Source of the DNA: Chitinophaga eiseniae
Lineage (GTDB): Bacteria > Bacteroidota > Bacteroidia > Chitinophagales > Chitinophagaceae
Direction: 5' to 3'
Length of the DNA stretch: 64,000 nt
Assembly: GCF_900167135.1 (NCBI RefSeq)
Contig: NZ_FUWZ01000007.1
Coordinates: 62,001-126,000 of the forward strand
Shown: positions 43,601 through 51,646 of the stretch, one piece after another
Layout: every line of letters begins with the position of its first letter
Numbering within the stretch: the stretch's first letter is position 1
The notes under the pieces: model-generated
Databases searched by the model: none
Told to the model about the DNA's origin: nothing
Seen by the model: only the letters and a program-made list of their open reading frames with translations
Program-made: the position numbers and the translations under genes

Positions 43601-43893
43601 TCGGCCCGTTGATCGGCACCCGCACCTGGGGCGGCCTGATCGGCTACTCCGGCACACCTACCCTGATCGACGGCGGTGATGTGACAGCCCCGAGCTTCCG
43701 TATGTATTACCCCGATGGTACCTGGTTCCCGGAAGGCCACGGCGTAGACCCGGATATCCAGGTCGATGAAAATCTGGGCGATATGGCCAGAGGCATCGAT
43801 CCGCAACTCGAACGCGGTATCACAGAAATTAAAGCACTGCTGCAGTCCAAAGGATATAAAGCGCCGGCAACACCGGCATATGAAAAAAGATAA
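40645..43893 (+). CDS. Tricorn-protease-like S41 peptidase with PDZ domain, 1082 aa
   Basis: Exported giant peptidase. A signal peptide (MKKNVMLAMACLLGAHSYAQ) precedes two WD40/PD40 beta-propellers (about 25-560, with repeats such as YPRFSPDGSKLAFSANYDGNLEAYVM), a Lys/Glu-rich linker, the C1 helical domain, a PDZ domain and the S41 core. The catalytic residues are in NASHAYVSGGD (Ser749-His750) and GWSGSGGDAFP (Ser972-Gly-Gly-Asp975), matching tricorn, which degrades peptides released by larger proteases. I start at 40645; an ATG at 40570 would add 25 residues before the signal peptide. It is a single-gene unit with its own terminator. Confidence 0.93.
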   Translation: MKKNVMLAMACLLGAHSYAQVSASLFRYPDVSRTQIAFSYANDIWLVPKEGGTAIRVTSPAGMEMYPRFSPDGSKLAFSANYDGNLEAYVMPVTGGVPFRLTQHGNPDMVIDWTLDGKQVLFSSRRESTKERFNQFYTIPETGGTAVKLPLAYAEFGSYSPDGKSIAVAIRSQSARTWKRYRGGMKANIHIYHFDTRQSENISAKSDAGDEFPMWYNNYVYLLSDRGPEKRMNLWRYKTDTKTFEQVTHYTDYDVHTPAMGPTDIVYEAGGKLYTLSLESQQSREVKINITTDVATLKPRTIKTDKDIQYADISPDGKRALIGARGEVFSLPAENGFVKDLTRTSGVAERDASWSPNGKYIAWWSDQTGDYELWIAENGKEEAARQVTHIGPGFRYHAYWSPDNKKIAFIDQTMRIHIVDVASGKVTNIDKALHYTEDALRTWKCSWSSDSRWLAYSRDCDNLHNAAFLYNVPGNQRHQVTADFYESIDPVFDPEGKYLYLLTNRTFKPIYSDVENSFIYANTTKVAAISLRKDVPPVTSTQNDAVEIGKDSAQSSPKKEDKKKGGEETAKNNNEVKIDLENIEARLYELPVEAGNYSRLTAVKGKILYNNASNTGVSDRSVTLKYYDLDSREEKEIIKDAGQYQVSADGKKILVTGDRYAIIDLGPNQKVDKKLRINEMTMLLDPMQEWKQLFNEAWRIERDFFYDPNMHGVNWAEMKQKYARILEGARTREEVNFVIGEMIAEMNASHAYVSGGDLETPKEMNVGYLGCDWEADGKFYKVKRIIRGAEWDAEARSPLDEPGINIPEGTYILAVNGVPLTTASEPFSAFQGLAGKAVEITYNTRPSFEGAKTAVVKAIGNEYRLRHLAWIESNRKHVAEATNNQVGYIFVPSTGIDGQDELVRQFSAQWNKAALIIDERFNNGGQIPDRFIELLNRKPLAYWATRDGALVSAPLVGHFGPKVMLINGWSGSGGDAFPDYFRKRGLGPLIGTRTWGGLIGYSGTPTLIDGGDVTAPSFRMYYPDGTWFPEGHGVDPDIQVDENLGDMARGIDPQLERGITEIKALLQSKGYKAPATPAYEKR

Positions 43894-43916
43894 CGTATAT
43901 TTATAGTCGTTACACC

Positions 43917-43961
43917 GTCGGCCCGTTTGGTACCCATTACCGGACGGGCTGACTTTTTTTT
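43917..43961 (+). terminator. Intrinsic terminator after the tricorn-like gene
   Basis: A 10-bp stem (43917-43926 with 43944-43953, one G-T pair), inner GGTA/TACC pairing, then eight T. Confidence 0.88.
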
Positions 43962-43973
43962 AAAACCGTCCAC

Positions 43974-45152
43974 ATGAACACAACCACCCCCTACAGGGTA
44001 ACGTCCATTGATGTGCTGCGTGGCCTCGTGATGGTAATTATGGCACTGGACCATACCCGCGATTTTTTTCATCGTACGGCCATGACGGCAGACCCGCTCG
44101 ATCCGTCCACTACCAGTACGATGCTGTACTTTACCCGTTGGATCACGCATTTTTGCGCGCCCACTTTCGTTTTTCTCTCCGGCGTGTCGGCTTTCCTGGC
44201 GGCACAACGGAGAACCCGGCAGGACGCAGCGTATTTCCTCATTAAAAGAGGCTTGTGGCTGGTGTTGGTGGAAGTAACGCTGATAACGCTGGGACTGACT
44301 TTCAACCCTTCCTTTAATTTTATTATCCTGCAGGTGATATGGGCCATCGGATGGAGCATGGTGATACTGGGACTGCTGAGCTGGTGGTCGCGGAAAGCAG
44401 TGCTCATAGCAGGTATCCTGTTGTTTTTCGGTCATAACGTGGTCGACTATATGAAACTTCCGGCCGAAGGTCCCGCAGCGGTGATGTGGCAGATACTGCT
44501 GACCACCCGCGGCGCCGTGGTGCCGCTGGATGCCACCCATTTACTCGGTATATTTTACGCGATATTACCGTGGACGGGCATTATGTTGCTGGGCTATAGC
44601 ATCGGCAGCTGGTTTATCCGCGACTTCCCCGCAGCAAAAAGAAAACAACGGCTGGTCATGGCCGGTGTGACATTAGTCGCGCTGTTTGTGCTGCTCCGAT
44701 GGATCAACCTGTATGGTAATCCTGTTCCCCGTAAAATATATCCTGATCTCTGGTCCAACATGTTGTCATTCTTCGACACCAGTAAGTATCCGCCGTCCCT
44801 GCAATATGCAGCGATGACCCTTGGCCCGGCACTGCTGGCGCTGGCAGCATTTGAAAACCTGCAACAAAAATGGAGCGGCGTGTTAACCGTCTATGGCCGG
44901 GTGCCTTTTTTCTATTACGTGCTGCATTTTTACCTGCTGCACGCCTTGCTGGTGATCGTGTTTTTTGCTACCGGGCATTCCGCCGCACAGATAGCGCAGG
45001 TGCCCTTCTGGTTCAGGCCCGCTGAATTCGGATATGCGTTACCGTTGGTATACCTTATCTGGATCGGGGTGGTAGCGGCACTATACAGGCCCTGTCGCTG
45101 GTTTGACCGGTACCGCGCTGCGCACCGGCAATGGTGGCTGAGTTACCTGTAA
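43974..45152 (+). CDS. DUF1624 / heparan-alpha-glucosaminide acetyltransferase-like membrane protein, 392 aa
   Basis: Multi-spanning membrane protein. The opening RVTSIDVLRGLVMVIMALDHTRDFFH is the signature of DUF1624, related to eukaryotic lysosomal HGSNAT and to the acyltransferase-3 superfamily; the His in LDHTRDFF is the likely acyl-transfer residue. About ten hydrophobic helices follow, including FCAPTFVFLSGVSAFLAAQR and the late VPFFYYVLHFYLLHALLVIV. It probably acetylates or otherwise modifies cell-surface sugars. It begins 12 bases after the terminator T-run and ends 13 bases from a convergent small gene. Confidence 0.88.
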   Translation: MNTTTPYRVTSIDVLRGLVMVIMALDHTRDFFHRTAMTADPLDPSTTSTMLYFTRWITHFCAPTFVFLSGVSAFLAAQRRTRQDAAYFLIKRGLWLVLVEVTLITLGLTFNPSFNFIILQVIWAIGWSMVILGLLSWWSRKAVLIAGILLFFGHNVVDYMKLPAEGPAAVMWQILLTTRGAVVPLDATHLLGIFYAILPWTGIMLLGYSIGSWFIRDFPAAKRKQRLVMAGVTLVALFVLLRWINLYGNPVPRKIYPDLWSNMLSFFDTSKYPPSLQYAAMTLGPALLALAAFENLQQKWSGVLTVYGRVPFFYYVLHFYLLHALLVIVFFATGHSAAQIAQVPFWFRPAEFGYALPLVYLIWIGVVAALYRPCRWFDRYRAAHRQWWLSYL

Positions 45153-45165
45153 AGAAAAGGGAAGG

Positions 45166-45519
45166 TCAGGAAGGATTGTCTGCGGAGGATTTCAGCGCGA
45201 AGGCAATGATGACGGGGAACATCAACAACAACATCAGGTAACCGACAGGTTTATGGTGATACATGCCCTGTATCAGCCGGGCAATGCCCAGCAGCAGGCA
45301 AAACCCGTTGACCAGACCGGCCATCCGGGGATACTGCCGCCACAGCAATAACACGTTGCCCAGCGCAAACAGCAGCAACAGGCTGTAAAAGCCGAGGAAC
45401 TGTTTACCTGCAAGGTGAAAAGGATTGAAGCGGTGATAAACAAAATGCAGGAAGGTAAGGACGGCTGCACCGCTGGCCGTCAGCAGGAGATAACTTGTTT
45501 GTCTGGAAATGGTTCGCAT
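45166..45519 (-). CDS. Small membrane protein, 117 aa
   Basis: Four hydrophobic segments (about residues 8-28, 38-60, 64-84 and 92-110) with few charged residues, so a small integral membrane protein. I recognise no family. It starts 36 bases after the glycine-rich-protein gene on the same strand and is likely cotranscribed. It is convergent with the DUF1624 gene, 13 bases apart, with no clear terminator between. Confidence 0.6.
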   Translation of the reverse strand: MRTISRQTSYLLLTASGAAVLTFLHFVYHRFNPFHLAGKQFLGFYSLLLLFALGNVLLLWRQYPRMAGLVNGFCLLLGIARLIQGMYHHKPVGYLMLLLMFPVIIAFALKSSADNPS

Positions 45520-45555
45520 CAGTAATTTTTTTTGAGGTGAATAATGGTGGAAGGC

Positions 45556-46296
45556 TTAATCGCCTCCTCCGCCACAACCGCCGCATCCGCCTCCGCAACT
45601 GCTGCTGCAACTGCTTCCGCAGGAGTTACTGCTGCTGCCGCCGCAGGTGCTGCCGGAGGAATCGCCCTTGTTGGGGTTTTTACTGCTTTTGCGGGCGGTG
45701 TTATAAGCCAGCAGGGCCAGTATGATTAGTCCAAACACTGTTCCGCCGGGAGTACAGCCTGTTAGCAGGAAGCTGAGGAGTAATAACAAGGGGAGAAGCC
45801 GTGGAAAGAAGAAGTCGCGGAGGCGTTTTCGGGGAGAACGTGGGGTATTGTACCAGATGTCGGCAGGAGGACTTTCATTGAAAACAGTCTTGTAAAGCCG
45901 GAGCGTTTGTATAAACCAGTCGTCGTGTCTTGTCTTTTCCGGCGGGCCGCCCTTGGAAGGGTGATGGTGGAGTTTCCGGCCAAGGACCTTTTCACAGAAT
46001 TCGTCCCAGTAGTTCTCCGTGTAAAGCAGGTGTTTGTGCCATACCTGGTCGATCACATATGAAGGAGAAGCGCCGGTGGGGGAGATGCAGCAGAGATACA
46101 CGAAGCGGCGGTATTCTGTAATGGCCCTGCTGGTGAAACGTTCGTTCCAGTCGTTTTCCCGGGCCAGTTTTCGTGAGAAGGGCTGCGGGGCGGTAGGGTC
46201 ATCCGGCTGAAAGGCTGCAATTCTTTGCCATAGCGGGTCTTGTCTGAAATTAGTCCCTGCACGGATGCGGGGTGTGGTGTGTGTGATACTTGTCAT
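45556..46296 (-). CDS. GRDP-like protein with membrane helix and Cys/Gly/Ser-rich tail, 246 aa
   Basis: The first half contains the pattern seen in glycine-rich-domain-containing (GRDP/DUF1399-like) proteins: ITEYRRFVYLCCIS, then VIDQVWHKHLLYTENYWDEFCEKVLGRKLHHHPSKGG. A hydrophobic region (about residues 168-200) follows, which may include a lipobox-like LLTGC, and the last about 35 residues are almost only Cys, Gly and Ser (CGGSSSNSCGSSC...GGGCGGCGGGGD). Such Cys/Gly tails occur in TIGR04222-like Bacteroidota proteins of unknown role. The tail may bind metal or form disulfides; that is inference. The small membrane gene downstream is probably in the same operon. Confidence 0.72.
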   Translation of the reverse strand: MTSITHTTPRIRAGTNFRQDPLWQRIAAFQPDDPTAPQPFSRKLARENDWNERFTSRAITEYRRFVYLCCISPTGASPSYVIDQVWHKHLLYTENYWDEFCEKVLGRKLHHHPSKGGPPEKTRHDDWFIQTLRLYKTVFNESPPADIWYNTPRSPRKRLRDFFFPRLLPLLLLLSFLLTGCTPGGTVFGLIILALLAYNTARKSSKNPNKGDSSGSTCGGSSSNSCGSSCSSSCGGGCGGCGGGGD

Positions 46297-46398
46297 CGTT
46301 CGTTGTTTTTATTTGAAAGTAAATTCGTTTTTTCCCATAATACCCGAATCTTCTGATTATCTTACAGCGTCTTTTTTTCGTCTTAAAATCGTATTATC

Positions 46399-47292
46399 AT
46401 GACAAGGGAAGAGTTGGTTAACCTGGAACGCCTGATGAACTATATCTCCTGGCATTTCCTCCGTAAAAAAGAATGGAAAGACGTCTCCAAAACAGAGTGG
46501 ACGCATGTGGCAGGTGAGTTTAACGCCCTGCTGGACAAACAGCGGAAGAAGAAAAGAACGGCTGCAGCCCCGCTGGCTTTCGGTGATAATTATTTCTACG
46601 AACACCTGGTCATCAAAAAACTAAAACCATGGAAAAACCGGACAGCAGCGGCCGCCATCAGCAGCCCTAACTTCTCCCGGTTGAATACTATCGCTAACGC
46701 ACTCGGGTACACGAACTACATCGATTTTATCAATACCGCCACGGAAGGGTTTCCCTTTCATGAACTGAAGATCAATATCCCGCTGGCGCCGGTCAACCAT
46801 AAGCTGCTGGAGCACCTGGTGGGTTATTGGTACTGCTACAACCGCAATCTGCCGATGCGGGAACAGGAAGAGGGTGACCGCATCTGGCGCTCTTCCCTGG
46901 AGATATACCGCTCCGGGGACGAGTACCTGGTAGAGCGGACAGGACGCGACAATCACATGTATTACGGTAAGATCACCTCGTTTGCCAATTATCTCTTCAT
47001 TATCATGAACAGCACCACTTTTATCCGGCAGCGCCATTTTGTAGGCCGGTTGAAAGACGTGGAAGATAAAATGAAACGCCCCGGTTTCCAGGTCAATGAA
47101 CTTTCATTCATCAGCACCTGCGTCAGTTTCACGGAAGAACCCATAGCACTCTATGAAATCTTCGATCGTGTGCCGCATGCCCGTAACTTTGAGAAAGCAT
47201 CCATAGACCTGCCGTTTGACAGCCCGCTGTTACCACCGCATATCATGACACACCTGAAAGATGTACGGGAAAACCGTATCATGGAACACTAG
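46399..47292 (+). CDS. Hypothetical protein, 297 aa
   Basis: Not a family I recognise. The N-terminal about 110 residues are helical and Lys-rich (LERLMNYISWHFLRKKEWKD, SSPNFSRLNTIANALGYTNYIDFINTA), the latter resembling a small helical fold that ends in a domain boundary. The second half is beta-rich and aromatic (HLVGYWYCYNRNLP, YRSGDEYLVERTGRDNHMYYGKI), reminiscent of a lipocalin- or sensor-like barrel. No signal peptide or membrane helix. It is divergent from the GRDP-like gene and followed by a short 6-bp hairpin (47301-47318). Confidence 0.65.
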   Translation: MTREELVNLERLMNYISWHFLRKKEWKDVSKTEWTHVAGEFNALLDKQRKKKRTAAAPLAFGDNYFYEHLVIKKLKPWKNRTAAAAISSPNFSRLNTIANALGYTNYIDFINTATEGFPFHELKINIPLAPVNHKLLEHLVGYWYCYNRNLPMREQEEGDRIWRSSLEIYRSGDEYLVERTGRDNHMYYGKITSFANYLFIIMNSTTFIRQRHFVGRLKDVEDKMKRPGFQVNELSFISTCVSFTEEPIALYEIFDRVPHARNFEKASIDLPFDSPLLPPHIMTHLKDVRENRIMEH

Positions 47293-47433
47293 CCGGCAGC
47301 TTGTCCGGAAATGGACAAAGCATGTTTTAAAACCGTACATTTATCTTGAAATGCAAAAAATAAAATATTGATTTTCAATGTATTAAAATATGGCATTGTC
47401 TTTTTAACATAAGGGCAAACATCCAACCGTTCA

Positions 47434-49854
47434 ATGATCAGGAACTATTTTAAAATTGCTGTCAGGAATCTTGCACGCAGCAAGGGATATGCTGCTATTA
47501 ACATTTTTGGTCTTGCAGTAGCGCTGGCTACCTGTCTGCTGATCACGCTGTTTGTGATCGATGAACTGAGTTACGACCGGTACAATCAGAAGGCTGACCG
47601 TATCTACCGGGTGAATGCGGACTTCCTGGTGAATGGCAACGCTTTCCGGGAAAGATATACGCCGGCACAGCTGGGTGCTACCATGAGGAAAGACTTTCCG
47701 GGCATCGAAAATTATGTGCGGTTCCGCGGTTTCGGGGACCGCTCCGTCCTGATCAAAAAGGGGAATGAAACGCTGATGGAACACAACGCCGGTTTTGCGG
47801 ATTCCACCTTGTTTGATGTGTTTACCCTGCCGATGCTGGCCGGCGATCCTAAAACGGCCCTCACCAAACCTTATACGATGGTCATCTCAGAAAAGATGGC
47901 CGGAAAGTATTTCGGTAGCACCGCGGCAGCTGTTGGGAAAACACTGCATATCAACAATACGGATGATTATATGGTGACCGGTGTTATTAAAGATGTGCCG
48001 GCCGCTTCACACATGCACTTCGACATTATCAAGTCTATGGCCAGCCTGGAAGACAGCCGTAATACGGCCTGGATGGCTGATAACTATGATACTTACCTGC
48101 TGGTACGGCCGGGGATCAACGAAGCCACGCTCCTCAGTCAGTTGAAAACGCTGACTAAAACCTATATGGACGGCCCGCTGAAAGCGATGATCGGCAGCAG
48201 TATTGAAGAGCTGGAACGCAGCAATGGTCATTTCCGGTATGATGTGCTGCCACTCACCAAAATACACCTGTATTCTCCTTTCACCAACGAGGTAGAACCA
48301 GGCGGTAACATCCAGTACGTATATATATTCACGATAGTAGCAGTGTTTATCCTGTTGATAGCCTGCGTCAATTTTATGAACCTCTCTACGGCCCGTTCTG
48401 CCGGCCGTTCAAGGGAAGTAGGCGTGCGGAAAGCATTGGGCTCGCAACGTTCCAACCTCATTACGCAGTTCCTTACCGAGTCTATGCTGACGACAACGAT
48501 AGCCGCATTGATAGCGGTAGCGGTGGCGCTGTTGTTGTTGCCTTATCTCAACCAGGTGGCCGGTAAAGCGATTACGCCGGACGTGTTGCTTAGCAAGTGG
48601 TTATTACTGGGTATGTTGACCACCATTTTTGTGGTGGGATTGCTGGCGGGTAGTTACCCGGCATTTTTCCTTTCTTCGTTTGAACCGGTGCAGGTGCTCA
48701 AAGGAAAGCTGGCGACAGGCTTCCGGGGTGGATGGTTGCGCAACAGCCTCGTGGTGTTCCAATTCTCTACGGCGGTGATCCTGATTGTAGGCACACTGGT
48801 AATCTATAGCCAGCTGAATTATATCCGCAATAAAAAGCTGGGCTACAGCCGCGAGCAGGTGGTGGTATTAAAAAATACACAGTCGCTCTGGGCGCATGCC
48901 GAAGCCTTTAAGGAAGAGGTGCTGAAGCTGCCGGGTGTGCAGGCCGGTACCATGGCTGACGCTCTGCCGGTATCCACCATTATGAACACCAGCATTTTCG
49001 CTAAGGATGCCGCTGCCAGCGCCGGACAGGTAATGGGGCTGTTTGAATGGAGAGTGGACGCAGATTATCTCCATACGCTCGGAATGCAGATGGCCGCAGG
49101 TCGTAACTTCTCGCCGGCAATGCCTTCCGACAGCAACACGCTGCTGATCAATGAAACAGCGGCTAAGCTGCTGGGCTATTCCGATCTGAATGACCGTTTC
49201 CTGTACTCGAATGCTGAAGGTAATAGACCGCTGCGTATCATCGGTATTGTAAAAGACTTTAACAGCGGTTCATTGCGTACGAAGATACCGCCGATTGTAT
49301 TGCACCTGGCAAAACGGCCGGATATGATGGCTTTCCGTATCCGCACCGGTGATATCCCTGCGCTGCTCAGTAAAATAGAAGATAAGTACCACAGCGTGGC
49401 CGGCATGGAAGGGCAGCCGTTCCTGTATACCTTCCTGGACGACGATTTCAGTCGCCTTTATGCGGCCGACCAGCGTACGGGTAAGATCTTCGTTTCCTTT
49501 ACCTGTTTCGCTATCCTGATTTCCTGCCTCGGGTTGTTCGGACTGGTGACCTACGCCGCGGAGCAGCGGACCAAAGAAATCAGCATCCGTAAGGTGATGG
49601 GCGCCAGCGTGACCAGCATCGTCACGTTGTTGTCCCGAGATTTCCTGAAGCTGGTGGCCGTTGCTATCGTAGTGGCGTCGCCGCTGGCCTGGTGGATTAT
49701 GGACCGGTGGCTCCAGGATTTTGCCTACCGTATCAGTATCGGGTGGTGGGTGTTTGCCGCCACGGCATTGCTGGCTGTCCTCATTACCCTCGTCACTATC
49801 TGCCTGCAGGCAATAAAGGCGGCGCGGGCAAATCCGGTGGTGGCGTTGCGTTAA
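47434..49854 (+). CDS. MacB/FtsX-type ABC transporter permease, 806 aa
   Basis: Large inner-membrane permease with two FtsX domains. It opens with MIRNYFKIAVRNLARSKGYAAINIFGLAVALATCLLI, the standard start of this Bacteroidota family. A periplasmic MacB-PCD domain follows (about 45-250), then the first FtsX block (about 290-420, RSAGRSREVGVRKALGSQRSNLI) and a second block near the C-terminus (about 680-805, AEQRTKEISIRKVMGASVTSIVTLLSRDF). The cognate ATPase is not adjacent. Members export macrolides, peptides or lipoproteins; the substrate here is unknown. A hydrolase gene follows 21 bases downstream. Confidence 0.92.
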   Translation: MIRNYFKIAVRNLARSKGYAAINIFGLAVALATCLLITLFVIDELSYDRYNQKADRIYRVNADFLVNGNAFRERYTPAQLGATMRKDFPGIENYVRFRGFGDRSVLIKKGNETLMEHNAGFADSTLFDVFTLPMLAGDPKTALTKPYTMVISEKMAGKYFGSTAAAVGKTLHINNTDDYMVTGVIKDVPAASHMHFDIIKSMASLEDSRNTAWMADNYDTYLLVRPGINEATLLSQLKTLTKTYMDGPLKAMIGSSIEELERSNGHFRYDVLPLTKIHLYSPFTNEVEPGGNIQYVYIFTIVAVFILLIACVNFMNLSTARSAGRSREVGVRKALGSQRSNLITQFLTESMLTTTIAALIAVAVALLLLPYLNQVAGKAITPDVLLSKWLLLGMLTTIFVVGLLAGSYPAFFLSSFEPVQVLKGKLATGFRGGWLRNSLVVFQFSTAVILIVGTLVIYSQLNYIRNKKLGYSREQVVVLKNTQSLWAHAEAFKEEVLKLPGVQAGTMADALPVSTIMNTSIFAKDAAASAGQVMGLFEWRVDADYLHTLGMQMAAGRNFSPAMPSDSNTLLINETAAKLLGYSDLNDRFLYSNAEGNRPLRIIGIVKDFNSGSLRTKIPPIVLHLAKRPDMMAFRIRTGDIPALLSKIEDKYHSVAGMEGQPFLYTFLDDDFSRLYAADQRTGKIFVSFTCFAILISCLGLFGLVTYAAEQRTKEISIRKVMGASVTSIVTLLSRDFLKLVAVAIVVASPLAWWIMDRWLQDFAYRISIGWWVFAATALLAVLITLVTICLQAIKAARANPVVALR

Positions 49855-49875
49855 TACTTTTCGTATATTAAGGGT

Positions 49876-50919
49876 ATGATGTTTCGCTTATACCGATGGG
49901 CCGGTTGCCTGCTTTTATTATGGCTGACGACCGGCTTAAACGCACAACCCGTAACCCCGGCGGATTATCACCTGAACGCTTATACGCTGCACGATGCGGC
50001 GTTGGGGGATGTACGTTACTATATCTCCACTGACGGTCTGCAAACCAAAAAGCCCCTGCTAGTACTACTGGATGGCTCCAGTCACCTGCCGCTGGCCCTG
50101 CTGGTGAAGCAGCCGCACCGTATGGAGGTGATGAACACCTTCGACCACGACCTGCTGAAACTGGCTAACCGTTTCCATGTGGTAATGATCAGCAAGCCAG
50201 GCGTCCCGTTCTGTGACACCATACAGGTGCAACGGGATACAGTAACCATGGACGACGTGGACCGGCTGCTGCCCATGCCGTATATCTACCGGCATAAAGG
50301 CGGCCTTGAATGGCGTGCGCAGGCGGCTTCCCGGGTAATTGACGTGGTGTGCGCGAAGTTCCCGGTAGACGCCGGCCGCGTGGTGGTGTATGGTTACTCG
50401 GAAGGGGCACAGGTGGCGCCCAAGGTGGCGGTGCTCAATAAAAGAGTGACCCATTGCGCCAGCGTCTTCGGCAGCGGCCTCAATCAACTGTACGACTTCA
50501 TACACGACGCTCGCCTGGAAGCTGTAAAAGGCCATATTTCCTACGAGGCGGCCCAGCGCCGGATCGATTCGCTGCTCCGCCGGTTTGAAGATATCTACCG
50601 GCATCCGCAGGATACCCGGAAAGACTGGGAAAATAATACCTACCAGCGCTGGGCCAGCTACGGCGCAGAACCGCCGGTGCAGCAGTTTGCCCAACTCGAT
50701 ATTCCCCTGTTTGTGGTGGCGGGCATCCACGATACCAATTCCCCCATATACAGCCTCGATTACCTGCCGCTCGAATTCCTGCGCCTCGGTAAGAAAAACC
50801 TTACCTATAAAGTATACCCCGTGGACCATTTTTTCCGCAATACCGCCAATCCCCGCGATATGACGGACTATAAATCGCAAATGCTGACAGCACTACTGCA
50901 ATGGCTGAAAGTACGCTGA
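49876..50919 (+). CDS. Exported alpha/beta serine hydrolase (esterase-D-like), 347 aa
   Basis: The signal peptide ends near GLNAQ (residue 24). The fold is alpha/beta hydrolase: LLVLLDGSSHLP gives the oxyanion strand, YGYSEGAQVAP the nucleophile Ser, GIHDTNSP the acid Asp and VYPVDHFF the catalytic His. The layout resembles esterase-D/IroE-like and prolyl-oligopeptidase-like enzymes. It follows the MacB-type permease by 21 bases and may share its transcript, which suggests, without proof, that it processes something the permease handles. Confidence 0.82.
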   Translation: MMFRLYRWAGCLLLLWLTTGLNAQPVTPADYHLNAYTLHDAALGDVRYYISTDGLQTKKPLLVLLDGSSHLPLALLVKQPHRMEVMNTFDHDLLKLANRFHVVMISKPGVPFCDTIQVQRDTVTMDDVDRLLPMPYIYRHKGGLEWRAQAASRVIDVVCAKFPVDAGRVVVYGYSEGAQVAPKVAVLNKRVTHCASVFGSGLNQLYDFIHDARLEAVKGHISYEAAQRRIDSLLRRFEDIYRHPQDTRKDWENNTYQRWASYGAEPPVQQFAQLDIPLFVVAGIHDTNSPIYSLDYLPLEFLRLGKKNLTYKVYPVDHFFRNTANPRDMTDYKSQMLTALLQWLKVR

Positions 50920-50969
50920 GCAGCGGCAACCTTCCTGTCTCCCGAAAAAAAATCTGTAGGAAAAAACAT

Positions 50970-50993
50970 AAATAAGCGAACATTCACTTATTT
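50970..50993. promoter_or_regulatory. Candidate TetR operator, 24-base palindrome
   Basis: Arms AAATAAG-C-GAA and TTC-A-CTTATTT (50970-50980 with 50983-50993) pair at 10 of 11 positions around a 2-base centre. The right arm overlaps the -7 box of the tetR-like gene, so binding would block transcription of regulator and exporter. Confidence 0.7.
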
Positions 50994-50996
50994 TTG
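50989..50996 (+). promoter_or_regulatory. Candidate -7 box TATTTTTG of the tetR-MFS unit
   Basis: Exact TAnnTTTG match 28 bases upstream of the TetR-family start codon and inside the palindromic operator. Confidence 0.55.
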
Positions 50997-51024
50997 TGCT
51001 CTCAAACGTTTGTAGAATAAAAAT

Positions 51025-51615
51025 ATGCGGACCCGGAACACGGAAAAAATGGAACTCGTCAGACAAATGACGATGCAGATGGTAGCGACCAATGGTATAG
51101 AAAACTTTTCGGTCAACAGCCTGGCAAAGGCCTGCGGTATCTCCGTCGCCACTTTGTATATTTACTACAAAGACAAAGACGATCTGATCATACAGGTGGC
51201 CATGGAAGAGGGCGTCCGGCTGACAGACGCTATTTTAAAAGACTTTGATCCGGACCAGTCTTTTGAAACGGGCCTGTGGCAACAGTGGACGAGCAGGGCC
51301 ATTTATCTGAAGGCGAATCCATTGTCTTCCGCGTTTATAGAAAGGATACAAATGTCCAGCTATGGTGAAAAAGCCGGATTTGTCATCAGTAGCATGTTCC
51401 ATAACAGTATGCAGCGTTTTGTGGAAGGTGCGATAAAAAGAAAAGAATTGATTCCGCTTCCGGTGGAAGCCTGGTGGTCGGTGGCGTTTGCACCGCTGTA
51501 CAACCTGCTGCGCTTTCATTATAAAGGCCGCGGTGTTACTACAAAAACATTTATACTAACCGACGAATTGCTCCGTCAAACATTTGAAGTCGTTGTAAAA
51601 GCTTTAAAACCGTAA
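51025..51615 (+). CDS. TetR/AcrR-family transcriptional regulator, 196 aa
   Basis: Repressor with an N-terminal helix-turn-helix (about residues 8-52: MVATNGIENFSVNSLAKACGISVATLYIYYKDKDDLI) and a helical ligand domain. It is the first gene of a two-gene unit with an MFS exporter 31 bases downstream, and a near-perfect 24-base palindrome covers its -7 box. The arrangement is the usual one for a drug-responsive efflux switch: the exported compound, or a relative of it, would release the repressor. Confidence 0.92.
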   Translation: MRTRNTEKMELVRQMTMQMVATNGIENFSVNSLAKACGISVATLYIYYKDKDDLIIQVAMEEGVRLTDAILKDFDPDQSFETGLWQQWTSRAIYLKANPLSSAFIERIQMSSYGEKAGFVISSMFHNSMQRFVEGAIKRKELIPLPVEAWWSVAFAPLYNLLRFHYKGRGVTTKTFILTDELLRQTFEVVVKALKP

Positions 51616-51646
51616 TCTCAGCCCTTATTTTCAATTTTTAATTCAC

